Assembly: GCA_052387235.1 (NCBI GenBank)
Contig: JBQTJJ010000146.1
Coordinates: 1-15,420 of the forward strand
Direction: 5' to 3'
Length of the DNA stretch: 15,420 nucleotides
Source of the DNA: JBQTJJ01 sp052387235
Lineage (GTDB): Bacteria > Actinomycetota > Acidimicrobiia > Acidimicrobiales > GCA-2861595
Position 1 is the stretch's first letter. Every line of letters begins with the position of its first letter. Positions 1-6,827 of the stretch are shown piece by piece. Position numbers and translations under genes: made by a program. The notes below the pieces were generated by a model. That model was not told the DNA's origin and searched no databases. It was given only the letters and a program-made list of their open reading frames with translations.

Positions 1-176
1 GTGTCGACGTCGCCGCTCACCACCTGCTCGCCGACCCGCCGCCCGACGTCGGCCCACTGGATGGCCTCCCCGGCGGGTGGCCCGACCCGCACCAGCTCGT
101 GGCCCCGCTTCTCCAGCTCGGCCTCGACCGCCTCGGTCAGCGCCGTGACGTCGTCGGAACCGAAGGCGATCCGCAC
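1..176 (-). CDS. rpiB: RpiB/LacA/LacB-type sugar-phosphate isomerase, 5' part only
   Basis: The minus strand read from GTG 176 is open to the window edge (58 codons). It starts VRIAFGSDDVTALTEAVEAE and continues with ELEKRGHELVRVGPP, then a WADVGRRVGEQV segment. This follows the N-terminus of the ribose-5-phosphate isomerase B family (MRIAxGSDHAGxxLK..., then xGHEVxDxGP, then YPDxAxxVxxxV). These enzymes interconvert ribose 5-phosphate and ribulose 5-phosphate, or galactose 6-phosphate and tagatose 6-phosphate. The usual SDHAG is SDDVT here: the Asp is kept and the His that follows is lost, so substrate or activity may differ. The catalytic Cys/Thr segment lies outside the window. No Shine-Dalgarno is visible. 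TACGTT lies 7 nt upstream of the GTG, as expected for a leaderless message. It diverges from the mannosidase gene. Confidence 0.72.
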   Translation of the reverse strand, partial: MRIAFGSDDVTALTEAVEAELEKRGHELVRVGPPAGEAIQWADVGRRVGEQVVSGDVD

Positions 177-183
177 GACGTCC

Positions 184-193
184 AACGTAATCT
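184..193. promoter_or_regulatory. Symmetric bidirectional -10 core, isomerase / mannosidase
   Basis: The 10 bases AACGTAATCT contain TAATCT on the plus strand (188-193), 6 nt before the mannosidase ATG 200. They also contain TACGTT on the minus strand (184-189), 7 nt before GTG 176. Both fit TANNNT, and the two elements share the central TA. The spacing implies that both mRNAs begin at or next to the start codon. No convincing -35 box was seen on either side. Confidence 0.55.
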
Positions 194-199
194 GCCCGC

Positions 200-2866
200 A
201 TGCCGAGCCAGCCCCTGCCGGTGAACATCGTCCCCCACACCCACTGGGACCGTGAGTGGTACGCCCCGTTCCAGGCCTTCCGCATGCGGCTGGTGGAGCT
301 TCTCGACGAGTTCCTGCCGCTGCTCGAAGGCGACCTCGGCTACACCCGCTTCCTCCTCGACGGCCAGATGGCGGTGGTGGACGACTACCTCGAGGTCCGG
401 CCCGGGGCCGAGGACCGGCTGCGGCGGCTGGCGGCCGGTGGCCGCCTCGCCATGGGCCCGTGGTACGTCCTCATGGACGAGTTCTGCGTGTCGGGCGAGA
501 CCATCGTCCGCAACCTGCAGCTCGGGCTCGAGCGCTCGGCCGCCTTCGGCGGCGCTGCGCCGGTCGGCTACCTGCCCGACATGTTCGGCCACATCGCCCA
601 GATGCCGCAGCTGCTGCAGCAGGCCGGCATGGGGCACGCCGTGGTGTGGCGGGGCGTGCCGGCGGCGGTGGACCGCTCGGCGTTCTGGTGGTCGGCCCCG
701 GACGGTTCCACGGTGCGGGCCGAGTACCTGCTGAAGGGCTACGGGAACGGCGCCGCCATCCCCGACGACGCCAAGGCGCTCCTGCGCCGCATCGAGTCGC
801 ACGAGGCCGAGGTGGCGCCCTTCCTCCTCGACGGCCTGCTGTTCATGAACGGCACCGACCACCAGGTCCCCCAGCCGTGGCTGGGCCGGGTGGTGGCCGA
901 GGCCAACGCCATCCAGGACGACTACTCGCTGGTCGTCACCTCCCTGGCCGAGTACCTGGGCACCGCCCCCACCGCCGGCCTCCCCGCCTGGGCGGGCGAG
1001 CTGCGCTCGGGGGCCCGGGCCAACCTGCTCATGGGCGTCGCCTCCAACCGCGTGGACGTGAAGCAGGCCGCGGCCCGCACCGAGCGGGCCCTGGAGCGCC
1101 TGGCCGAGCCGCTGTGCGCCCTGTGGCTGGCGCCCGACCGGTGGCCGGCCGAGCTGCTGGCCCTGGCATGGAAGGAGGTCGTCCGCAACTCGGCCCACGA
1201 CTCGATCTGCGCCTGCTCGTCCGACGAGGTGGGGGCGACCGTGCTGCACCGCTTCGCCGAGGCCCGCCAGGTGGCCGACGGGCTCTCGACGCGGGCCCTG
1301 GCCGTGCTGGCCGCGTCGATGGCCGAACCCGGCCCGGTGGTGGTGAACCCGTCGGCCCGGGCCCGCAGCGGGCTGGTGGAGCTCACGCTGCCGGGCGAGG
1401 GGGCCGTCCCCGGCGCCCAGGTGCTGGAGGAGCGACGGGCGACGCTCACCGACCTCACCATGACGGGCCGCGAGCTGGGCGGGGTGCTCGGGCAGATCCG
1501 CAGCCAGCAGCTGGACGAGCACACCTTCGTGAACGCGGTGGTGGTGGAGGAGGGCGACGACGGGCTGGACATCGTCCTCCACGCCGACGTCAGGCTGCGC
1601 ACCGAGCTGCTCGTCGAGGAGGTCAAGCGCGACCTGTACGCCCGCGCCGGCGCCCGCCCGGACGCGCCGGTGCGGGTGCGCATCGACCAGCCGCCGGCCC
1701 GCCGGGTGCTGGCCCGGGTCGAGGGCGTCCCCGGCTATGGGTGGAGGGCGTGGGCGCCGGCGCCGGCCGGCGTGGAACCGGTGCGGGTGGAGGGATCCGG
1801 CGTGGTGGACAACGGCCTGGTGCGGGTGGAGGTGGACCCGGCGTCCGGCACGTTCTCGATCGACGGCCTGGCCGGCTTCGACCGCCTGGTGGACGGCGGC
1901 GACCACGGCGACACGTACAACTGGTCGCCACCCGACGCCGACACCCTCGTGGACCGGCCCGCCGCGGTGGCCGTCGAGGTGGTGGAGCCGGGCCCGCTCC
2001 GGGCCCGGCTGCGGGTGCGGCGGCGCTTCGTGTGGCCCGAGCGGGTCGACGGGGACACCCGGTCCCGCACCGGCGCCCGGCCGGTGGAGGTGATCACCGT
2101 GCTCGAGCTCCACGCCGGCGAGCGGCTGGTGCGGGTGCACACGACCTTCGACAACCCCTGCCGGGACCACCGGCTGCGGGCCCACTTCCCCCTGCCGGCG
2201 CCGGCCGCCACCAGCCGGGCCGAGTGCGCCTTCACCGTGGTGGAGCGGGGCCTGGAGGCCGAGGGCGGGCCCACCGAGGCGCCGCTGCCCACCTTCCCGT
2301 CCCGCCGGTTCGTGCAGGCCGGCGGCCTCACCGTGGTCCACGAGGGCCTGCTCGAGTACGAGCTGGTCGACGTCGCCGGCGGCCGGGCCCGGGGCCTCGC
2401 CCTCACCCTGCTGCGGGCCACCGGCATGCTGTCCCGGGTCGAGATGACCACCCGTCCCCTCCCGGCCGGGCCGCCCGATCCGCTCGAGGGCCCGCAGCTG
2501 CAGGGCCGGGTCGAGGCCCGCTACGCCGTCCAGGTGGGCGAGGCCGACCCCTACGCCCTGGTGGACGACGCCTTCCTCCCCCTCCTCGTGGCCGAGGCCG
2601 GCGGCGGCGGCCCACGACCGGCCGAGGGCTCGGCCCTCGGCGCCGCCGGCGCGGAGGTGTCGGCCCTGCGCCGGGCCGCCGGCGGCCGGCTCGAGCTGCG
2701 CGTCTTCAATCCCGCCCCCGAGCCCACCACCGTCACGGTCGCCGGCCGCTCGGGCTGGCTCGTCGACCTCCGCGGCCGCCCCCTGCGACCCTTCGAGGGC
2801 CACTTCGACCTGGGCCCGTGGGCCATTGCCACCGCCGTGCTGACCGATCCCACCCGTCCCGAGTAA
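200..2866 (+). CDS. Glycoside hydrolase family 38 alpha-mannosidase (MngB-like)
   Basis: An 888-aa protein, close to the usual length of bacterial GH38 enzymes such as E. coli MngB (mannosylglycerate hydrolase). It releases alpha-linked mannose or mannosyl groups with retention of configuration, using a metal ion. The N-terminal HTHWDREWY (13-21) supplies metal ligands. GYLPDMFGH has Asp127 in the nucleophile position. LDGQ (about 53-56), GPWYVLMDEFCVSGE (86-100) and the later NSAHDS with His333 (another metal ligand) are family hallmarks. The C-terminal half is the beta-sandwich part. There is no signal peptide, so it is probably cytoplasmic and acts on small imported glycosides. ATG 200 is supported by the HTHWD position and by TAATCT 6 nt upstream. 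It diverges from a sugar-phosphate isomerase, which suggests a carbohydrate-use context. The exact substrate cannot be read from the sequence. Confidence 0.93.
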   Translation: MPSQPLPVNIVPHTHWDREWYAPFQAFRMRLVELLDEFLPLLEGDLGYTRFLLDGQMAVVDDYLEVRPGAEDRLRRLAAGGRLAMGPWYVLMDEFCVSGETIVRNLQLGLERSAAFGGAAPVGYLPDMFGHIAQMPQLLQQAGMGHAVVWRGVPAAVDRSAFWWSAPDGSTVRAEYLLKGYGNGAAIPDDAKALLRRIESHEAEVAPFLLDGLLFMNGTDHQVPQPWLGRVVAEANAIQDDYSLVVTSLAEYLGTAPTAGLPAWAGELRSGARANLLMGVASNRVDVKQAAARTERALERLAEPLCALWLAPDRWPAELLALAWKEVVRNSAHDSICACSSDEVGATVLHRFAEARQVADGLSTRALAVLAASMAEPGPVVVNPSARARSGLVELTLPGEGAVPGAQVLEERRATLTDLTMTGRELGGVLGQIRSQQLDEHTFVNAVVVEEGDDGLDIVLHADVRLRTELLVEEVKRDLYARAGARPDAPVRVRIDQPPARRVLARVEGVPGYGWRAWAPAPAGVEPVRVEGSGVVDNGLVRVEVDPASGTFSIDGLAGFDRLVDGGDHGDTYNWSPPDADTLVDRPAAVAVEVVEPGPLRARLRVRRRFVWPERVDGDTRSRTGARPVEVITVLELHAGERLVRVHTTFDNPCRDHRLRAHFPLPAPAATSRAECAFTVVERGLEAEGGPTEAPLPTFPSRRFVQAGGLTVVHEGLLEYELVDVAGGRARGLALTLLRATGMLSRVEMTTRPLPAGPPDPLEGPQLQGRVEARYAVQVGEADPYALVDDAFLPLLVAEAGGGGPRPAEGSALGAAGAEVSALRRAAGGRLELRVFNPAPEPTTVTVAGRSGWLVDLRGRPLRPFEGHFDLGPWAIATAVLTDPTRPE

Positions 2867-2901
2867 ATAGCACGCCAGAATGGCGTGCTATTTACTCGGG
2901 A
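2857..2901. terminator. Bidirectional hairpin containing the stop codons of both convergent genes
   Basis: A perfect inverted repeat with 21-bp arms (2857-2877 and 2881-2901) around a GAA loop. Each arm holds GAGTAAATAGCACGCCA. The mannosidase uses the TAA at 2864 and gpsA uses the TAG at 2890 on the other strand. The arms therefore encode the last residues of both proteins in different frames. An AT-rich TAAATAG block sits inside the stem, in contrast to the surrounding GC-rich sequence. There is no separate U-tract outside the stem beyond this block. Termination in both directions is the likely role. Confidence 0.8.
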
Positions 2902-3901
2902 AGGCCAGGTTGTACTCGGGCTTGGCCTCGCGGAGCATGAGGGCGGGGATGGCGTCGACGGCCGGCTTGCCGGCGTAGATCACCGCCACCACCTGCTCGG
3001 CGATGGGCATCTCGAGGCCCACGGTGGCGGCCAGGTCGAGCACGGCCCGGGACGTCCTCACGCCCTCGGCCACCATCTTCGTCCGCTCCACGATGGCGTC
3101 GATGCTCCGGCCCCGTCCCAGCTGCTCGCCCACGTGGCGGTTGCGGCTCCGGCGGGAGATGCACGTCACGACCAGGTCGCCCATGCCAGCCAGGCCGGCG
3201 AAGGTGAGGGGGTGGCCGCCCAGGGCGGTGCCGAGCCGGGTGAGCTCGGCCAGGCCCCGGGTCATCAGGGCGGCGCGGGTGTTGTCGCCGAAGCCGAGGC
3301 CGTCGCCCATTCCCGAGGCGATGGCGACCACGTTCTTGAGGGCGCCGGCCACCTCGCAGCCCACCACGTCGGTGTTGGTGTAGACGCGGAACGCGTCGGT
3401 GGCGAAGAGGTACTGCAGCTCGCGGGCCAGGGACTCGTCCTCCATGGCCACCACGGTGGCGGCGGGCTGGCCCGCCATGATCTCGCCGGCCAGGTTGGGG
3501 CCGGTGAGGGCGCCGGCCGGGCTGCCCGGCACCACCTCGGCGATCACCTCGGTCATGCGCTTGAGCGTGCCCTGCTCCATGCCCTTGGCCAGGCTCACCA
3601 CCGGCGTGCCGGCGGCGATGAACGGGCGGGCCCGGTCCAGCACGGCCCGGAACCCGTGCGACGGCACCGCCATGACCACGACCGATGCGCCGGCCACGGC
3701 CTCCTCCAGCGAGGCGGTGGCGACCAGCGACGGCGGGAGCCCTGCCTCGGGCAGGTAGTCGGGGTTGCGGTGGCCGGCGTTGACGGCCGCCGCCAGCTCG
3801 GGCCGGCGGGCCCACAGCACCGTGGCCACCCTGCCGGCCAGCAGCGACGCCAGCGTGGTCCCCCACGAACCGGCGCCCACCACCGCGATCCTCGTTCCCA
3901 C
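2888..3901 (-). CDS. gpsA: Glycerol-3-phosphate dehydrogenase [NAD(P)+]
   Basis: GpsA reduces dihydroxyacetone phosphate to sn-glycerol 3-phosphate for phospholipid synthesis in the cytoplasm. The protein begins with TRIAVVGAGSWGTTLASLL, the GxGxxG dinucleotide fold. It continues with VPSHGFR, SLAKGME, LTGPNLAGEI and the catalytic-Lys segment GALKNVVAIASG. The substrate-binding LGFGDNTRAAL and GLAGMGDLVVTC follow. Two starts are possible: ATG 3913 (341 aa) and GTG 3901 (337 aa, MGTRIAVVGAG). I chose GTG 3901 because TATGGT lies 7 nt upstream (3909-3914) as a leaderless -10, whereas nothing suitable precedes the ATG. The GTG also gives the typical family N-terminus. It is convergent with the mannosidase and ends inside the shared hairpin. 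Confidence 0.96.
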   Translation of the reverse strand: MGTRIAVVGAGSWGTTLASLLAGRVATVLWARRPELAAAVNAGHRNPDYLPEAGLPPSLVATASLEEAVAGASVVVMAVPSHGFRAVLDRARPFIAAGTPVVSLAKGMEQGTLKRMTEVIAEVVPGSPAGALTGPNLAGEIMAGQPAATVVAMEDESLARELQYLFATDAFRVYTNTDVVGCEVAGALKNVVAIASGMGDGLGFGDNTRAALMTRGLAELTRLGTALGGHPLTFAGLAGMGDLVVTCISRRSRNRHVGEQLGRGRSIDAIVERTKMVAEGVRTSRAVLDLAATVGLEMPIAEQVVAVIYAGKPAVDAIPALMLREAKPEYNLAFPSK

Positions 3902-3908
3902 AGCCGCA

Positions 3909-3914
3909 ACCATA
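3909..3914 (-). promoter_or_regulatory. Putative -10 element of leaderless gpsA
   Basis: TATGGT on the minus strand lies 7 nt before GTG 3901. It overlaps the alternative ATG 3913, so both readings cannot be right. This supports the shorter GpsA start. Confidence 0.45.
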
Positions 3915-3921
3915 CGGACCC

Positions 3922-3948
3922 GGCGCCCGGCCCGGCAGGACGGGCGCC
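3922..3948. promoter_or_regulatory. Inverted repeat, possible operator between gpsA and the phosphoesterase operon
   Basis: GGCGCCCG (3922-3929) and CGGGCGCC (3941-3948) form perfect 8-bp arms separated by 11 bp. The repeat lies between the two putative -10 elements and covers the expected -35 positions of both divergent promoters. A dimeric regulator site is possible. The high GC content makes chance repeats common. Confidence 0.3.
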
Positions 3949-3950
3949 CG

Positions 3951-3956
3951 TACACT
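3951..3956 (+). promoter_or_regulatory. Putative -10 element of the phosphoesterase-cofC operon
   Basis: TACACT lies 6 nt upstream of GTG 3963. This is the spacing expected when transcription starts at the initiation codon. There is no Shine-Dalgarno in between. Confidence 0.5.
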
Positions 3957-3962
3957 CGGTCC

Positions 3963-4808
3963 GTGGTGCACGAGGAGTTCGTCATCGCCCAGCTGTCGGA
4001 CCTGCACTGCGGATCGCCGTTCTTCGACGGCGCCCTGCTGGAGGCGGCGGTGGCCGAGACCATCGCGGTGCAGCCCGATCTGGTGGTGGTGGGAGGCGAC
4101 CTCACCACCGACGGCTACGCCCACGAGTTCCGGGCCGCCCAGCAGTACCTCCAGCCGCTGTTCGACGCCGGCCTTCGCACCGTCGTCATCCCCGGCAACC
4201 ACGACTCCAAGAACGTCGGTTACCTCCACTTCCGGGACACGTTCGGCGCCGGCGAGGGTGTGGGCAAGGGCGACAGCGTCCTGCACATCGCGGCGGGCGA
4301 GAGCGCGCTGTCCATGCGGGTGGTGGCCATCGACTCCTCCAAGCCCGACCTGGCCGAGGGCGAGGTGGGCCGGGAGCGCTACGACTGGATCCGCCAGCAG
4401 TTCGCGGGAGAGGCCGACATCCGCACCTTCGTGCTGCACCACCATCTCGTGCCCGTCCCCGGCACGGGCCGGGAGCGCAACGAGGTGTGGGACGCGGGCG
4501 ACGTGCTCACCCTGCTGCACGACCTCGGCGTCCACCTGGTGCTGTCGGGCCACAAGCACGTGCCCCACGCCTGGCTGCTGAACGACACCCTCATCGTCAA
4601 CTCCGGCACCGTGTCGTCCTACCGCCTGCGGGGCTACACCAGGCCGTCCTACAACCTCCTCGAGGTGACGCCCGACCTCATCCGGGTCACGCTGCGGTAC
4701 CCGGGCATCGGCGAGCGGGTGGGGGCCGAGCTGGACCGGACCACCATGCGCCTGAAGACGAGCCCCGAGCTGGCGGGGATGTTCTCCAAGACGGGGTGGA
4801 CGCCGTGA
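3963..4808 (+). CDS. Calcineurin-like metallophosphoesterase (CpdA/YkuE-like)
   Basis: A 281-aa protein with the full dimetal phosphoesterase set: SDLHCG (Asp13, His15), GGDLTTDG (Asp46), GNHD (78-81), HHH (159-161) and GHKH (196-199). Such enzymes hydrolyse phosphomono- or diesters, and cAMP phosphodiesterase CpdA is a characterised relative. There is no signal peptide, so it is probably cytoplasmic. The start GTG 3963 follows a TACACT -10 by 6 nt; GTG 3966 is an alternative. Its TGA overlaps the next gene (GTGA), placing it first in a four-gene operon with a small ABM-like protein, CofC and a deacetylase. The substrate cannot be read from the sequence. Confidence 0.9.
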   Translation: MVHEEFVIAQLSDLHCGSPFFDGALLEAAVAETIAVQPDLVVVGGDLTTDGYAHEFRAAQQYLQPLFDAGLRTVVIPGNHDSKNVGYLHFRDTFGAGEGVGKGDSVLHIAAGESALSMRVVAIDSSKPDLAEGEVGRERYDWIRQQFAGEADIRTFVLHHHLVPVPGTGRERNEVWDAGDVLTLLHDLGVHLVLSGHKHVPHAWLLNDTLIVNSGTVSSYRLRGYTRPSYNLLEVTPDLIRVTLRYPGIGERVGAELDRTTMRLKTSPELAGMFSKTGWTP

Positions 4809-5116
4809 CGGTCGAGTTCATCCGCATGTTCCAGACGGCGGTCGACCCCGCCGACCTCGGCGAGGTCCGCCGCCTCTTCAGCGACGACATCCTGCCGGTG
4901 TACCGGGACCTGCCGGGCTGCATCAGCATCGAGCTGGCCATCAGCGTCGACCACAACCCGGGCGGGCTGGTCGAGTGCGCCGCGGTGTCCCGCTGGCGCG
5001 GCGGCGAGGCCATGGAGTCGGCCATGGCGTCGCGCGCCGCCAGGGAGGCGCAGGTGCGGGTGTTCGAGCTCCTCCGCCAGGAGCCGGTGGTGCGGGTGTT
5101 CGAGGTGCTGTCGTAA
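4805..5116 (+). CDS. Small ABM-like (dimeric alpha/beta barrel) protein
   Basis: A 103-aa protein. It begins VTVEFIRMFQTAVDPADLGE, has DLPGCISIELAIS in the middle and ends VVRVFEVLS. Short beta strands flank an amphipathic helix, with a PGC-xS-xEL turn. This is the pattern of antibiotic-biosynthesis-monooxygenase (ABM)-type barrels, which dimerise and sometimes act on quinones or haem. The assignment rests on pattern only, and no catalytic residue can be named. The GTG start overlaps the preceding TGA by 4 bp, so translational coupling is likely. Confidence 0.7.
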   Translation: MTVEFIRMFQTAVDPADLGEVRRLFSDDILPVYRDLPGCISIELAISVDHNPGGLVECAAVSRWRGGEAMESAMASRAAREAQVRVFELLRQEPVVRVFEVLS

Positions 5117-5139
5117 CCCCGACCACCACCGCCGTCCTG

Positions 5140-5691
5140 GTGCCGGTCAAGGCCTTCGGCCTGGCCAAGGTGCGCCTGGCGCGGGCGATGGCGGCGGGGC
5201 CGCGGGCCGACCTGGCCCGGTCGATGGCGGCGGCCGTGCTGCGGGCCGCGGCCGGGCTGCCGGTGGCCGTGGTCTGCGACGACGAGGGGGTACGGGCATG
5301 GGCGCTGGCCCACGGCGCCCAGGTGGTGTGGGCGCCGCACCGGGGCCTGGACGGTGCCGTCCTCGACGGGGTGGCGGAGCTGGCGGCCCAGGGCGCCACC
5401 CGCGTCATCGTGGCCCACGCCGACCTCCCCCTCGCCTCCGACCTGCGATGGGTGGCCCGCTTCCCCGGCGTCACCCTCGTGCCGGACCGGCGCGACGACG
5501 GCACCAACGTGGCGTGCGTGCCCACGGTCGCTCCCTTCCCGTTCTCCTACGGACCCGGGTCGTTCCGGCGCCACGCCCGGGCCGCCCTCGCCCTCGGCCT
5601 ACCCCTCCGCGTCGTGCGCGAGCCCGCCCTCGGAAGCGACGTGGACGAGCCCGCCGACCTCGAGCTGGCCGGCCTGGTGGCCGCACGGTGA
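5140..5691 (+). CDS. cofC: 2-phospho-L-lactate / phosphoenolpyruvate guanylyltransferase (F420 biosynthesis)
   Basis: CofC/FbiD joins GTP to 2-phospholactate or phosphoenolpyruvate, making the activated precursor of coenzyme F420. Hallmarks are PVKAFGLAKVRL near the N-terminus, VAHADLPL (metal-binding Asp), RRDDGTN, FSYGPGSFRRH and SDVDEPADL near the C-terminus. The length of about 183-192 aa is slightly short for the family. The start is uncertain. GTG 5140 is the nearest canonical codon but removes most of the first beta strand (TAVLVPVK). The next canonical in-frame start upstream is GTG 4975, deep inside the previous gene. A start at GTA 5113, with GAGGTG 5-7 nt upstream and overlapping the previous TAA, would give a complete N-terminus. 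It is third in the operon, and the deacetylase start overlaps its TGA. Confidence 0.88.
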   Translation: MPVKAFGLAKVRLARAMAAGPRADLARSMAAAVLRAAAGLPVAVVCDDEGVRAWALAHGAQVVWAPHRGLDGAVLDGVAELAAQGATRVIVAHADLPLASDLRWVARFPGVTLVPDRRDDGTNVACVPTVAPFPFSYGPGSFRRHARAALALGLPLRVVREPALGSDVDEPADLELAGLVAAR

Positions 5692-6425
5692 GCGGCACCG
5701 TCGGTACCAACCTCCCGGTACCCGAGCGCGCCCTCGCCGTGGGGGCCCATCCCGACGACGTCGAGTTCGGCTGCGGCGCCACCCTGGCCCGGTGGGCCGC
5801 GGCCGGGTGCGAGATCCACCACCTGATCTGCACCGACGGCTCCAAGGGCTCGTGGGACGCGGCCGAGGACGTGGCCGGGCTGGTGGTGCGCCGCCGAGAG
5901 GAGCAGCGGGCCGCGTCCCGGGCCCTGGGCGGCGAGGGCAGGGTCACCTTCCTCGGATGGCCGGACGGGGAGCTGCAGGCCGGCCTGGAGCAGCGGGGGC
6001 AGGTGGCCGCCGTCATCCGCACGGTCAGGCCCGACGTGGTGCTGGGCCACGATCCCTGGCGGCGCTACCGGCTCCACCCGGACCATCGCAACGCCGGCTT
6101 CCTGGCGACCGACGGTATCGTCGCGGCACGCGATCCGCACTTCTTCCCCGAGCAGGGCCTCGAGCCCCACCGCCCGTCGGCGCTGCTGCTCTGGGAGGCC
6201 GACGAGGTCGACCACGTCGAGGACGCGTCGGGCTACCTCGAGTCCAAGCTGGCCGCCCTCCTCGAGCACCGCAGCCAGTTCCGCACCACCATGCGCATCG
6301 ACGACCCCGACGCCACCGACGAGGTGGAGGCGTTCCGCGCCAGGATGCTCGAGCGCCTGCGCGAGCAGGGCGCCCTGGGAGGCCTCGAGCTGGGCGAGGC
6401 CTTCAAGCTGATGGACAGGCTCTGA
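5688..6425 (+). CDS. PIG-L/LmbE-family zinc deacetylase
   Basis: A 245-aa protein with the family's AHPDDVEFGCGATL motif (His21, Asp23, Asp24) and the second zinc motif LHPDHRNAG (130-133). CTDGSKGSWD and RREEQRAA are also typical. PIG-L/LmbE enzymes remove N-acetyl groups from sugar conjugates. MshB (mycothiol synthesis), Mca and antibiotic-tailoring enzymes are members, and I cannot tell which substrate applies here. The GTG start overlaps the cofC stop (GTGA). It is the last gene of the operon, followed by a GC hairpin. Confidence 0.9.
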   Translation: MSGTVGTNLPVPERALAVGAHPDDVEFGCGATLARWAAAGCEIHHLICTDGSKGSWDAAEDVAGLVVRRREEQRAASRALGGEGRVTFLGWPDGELQAGLEQRGQVAAVIRTVRPDVVLGHDPWRRYRLHPDHRNAGFLATDGIVAARDPHFFPEQGLEPHRPSALLLWEADEVDHVEDASGYLESKLAALLEHRSQFRTTMRIDDPDATDEVEAFRARMLERLREQGALGGLELGEAFKLMDRL

Positions 6426-6441
6426 CGGAGCCGGCGCTCCG
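6426..6441. terminator. Short GC hairpin between convergent operons
   Basis: CGGAGC-CGGC-GCTCCG is a perfect 6-bp stem with a 4-nt loop. It starts immediately after the deacetylase TGA and 19 bp from the stop of the convergent tail protein. No U-tract follows. Such U-less stems are common in actinobacteria, but the evidence here is structural only. Confidence 0.45.
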
Positions 6442-6459
6442 CCCGGTCCTGCCGCCCCT

Positions 6460-6807
6460 CTAGCGCTTCCTCGCCGCCGGCGCCTTCTTGGCCGGGGAGG
6501 CCTTCTTGGCCGGCGTGGCCTTCTTCGCCGCAGGCGCCTTCTTGGCGGCAACGGCCTTCTTGGCCGGCGTGGCCTTCTTGGCGGCGACGGCCTTCTTCAC
6601 GACCGGCGCCTTCTTGGCGGCAACGGCCTTCTTGGCCGGCGCCGCCTTCTTGGCGGCCGGCGCCTTCTTGGCTGCGACCGCCTTCTTGGCGACCGGCGCC
6701 TTCTTGGCCGGCGTGGCCTTCTTGGCGACCGCCTTCCTGGCCGGCGTGGCCTTCTTCGCAGGTGCGGCCTTCTTGGCCGCGGACTTCTTCGCAGGGGTAG
6801 GGCTCAT
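6460..6807 (-). CDS. Lys/Ala/Pro-repeat, histone H1-like nucleoid protein (tail-only)
   Basis: A 115-aa protein made almost entirely of about 19 units of the type (A/T)PAKKA, AVAAKKA or APVVKK, beginning MSPTPAKKSAAKKAAPAKK and ending in ARKR. It resembles eukaryotic H1 C-terminal tails and the basic tails of actinobacterial HU, and has no folded domain. Binding DNA or RNA non-specifically and compacting the nucleoid is the likely role. It starts 20 bp after the HU stop on the same strand, so the two are probably co-transcribed. Both genes end in the same DNA, GAAGCGCTAG on the coding strand, which supports a shared origin of the tails. Lysine is read almost always as AAG. The repeat count is likely to vary between strains. 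Confidence 0.85.
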   Translation of the reverse strand: MSPTPAKKSAAKKAAPAKKATPARKAVAKKATPAKKAPVAKKAVAAKKAPAAKKAAPAKKAVAAKKAPVVKKAVAAKKATPAKKAVAAKKAPAAKKATPAKKASPAKKAPAARKR

Positions 6808-6827
6808 CGTCCTGGACCCGCCTTTCG

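Noticed and set aside
137..2803. A very long open frame on the minus strand opposite the mannosidase gene
   Set aside because: It has no recognisable domain and runs antisense to a full GH38 enzyme. In ~75% GC DNA the opposite frames lack stops by chance.
2885..4800. Plus-strand frame reading from the hairpin through gpsA into the phosphoesterase
   Set aside because: Its translation is low-complexity His/Gly/Arg-rich antisense of gpsA. Only its last 103 codons (4805-5116) are a real gene.
6460..6807. Possible CRISPR or minisatellite array, because of regular short repeats
   Set aside because: The period follows codons of (A/P)AKKA units, with no constant repeat and unique spacer structure.
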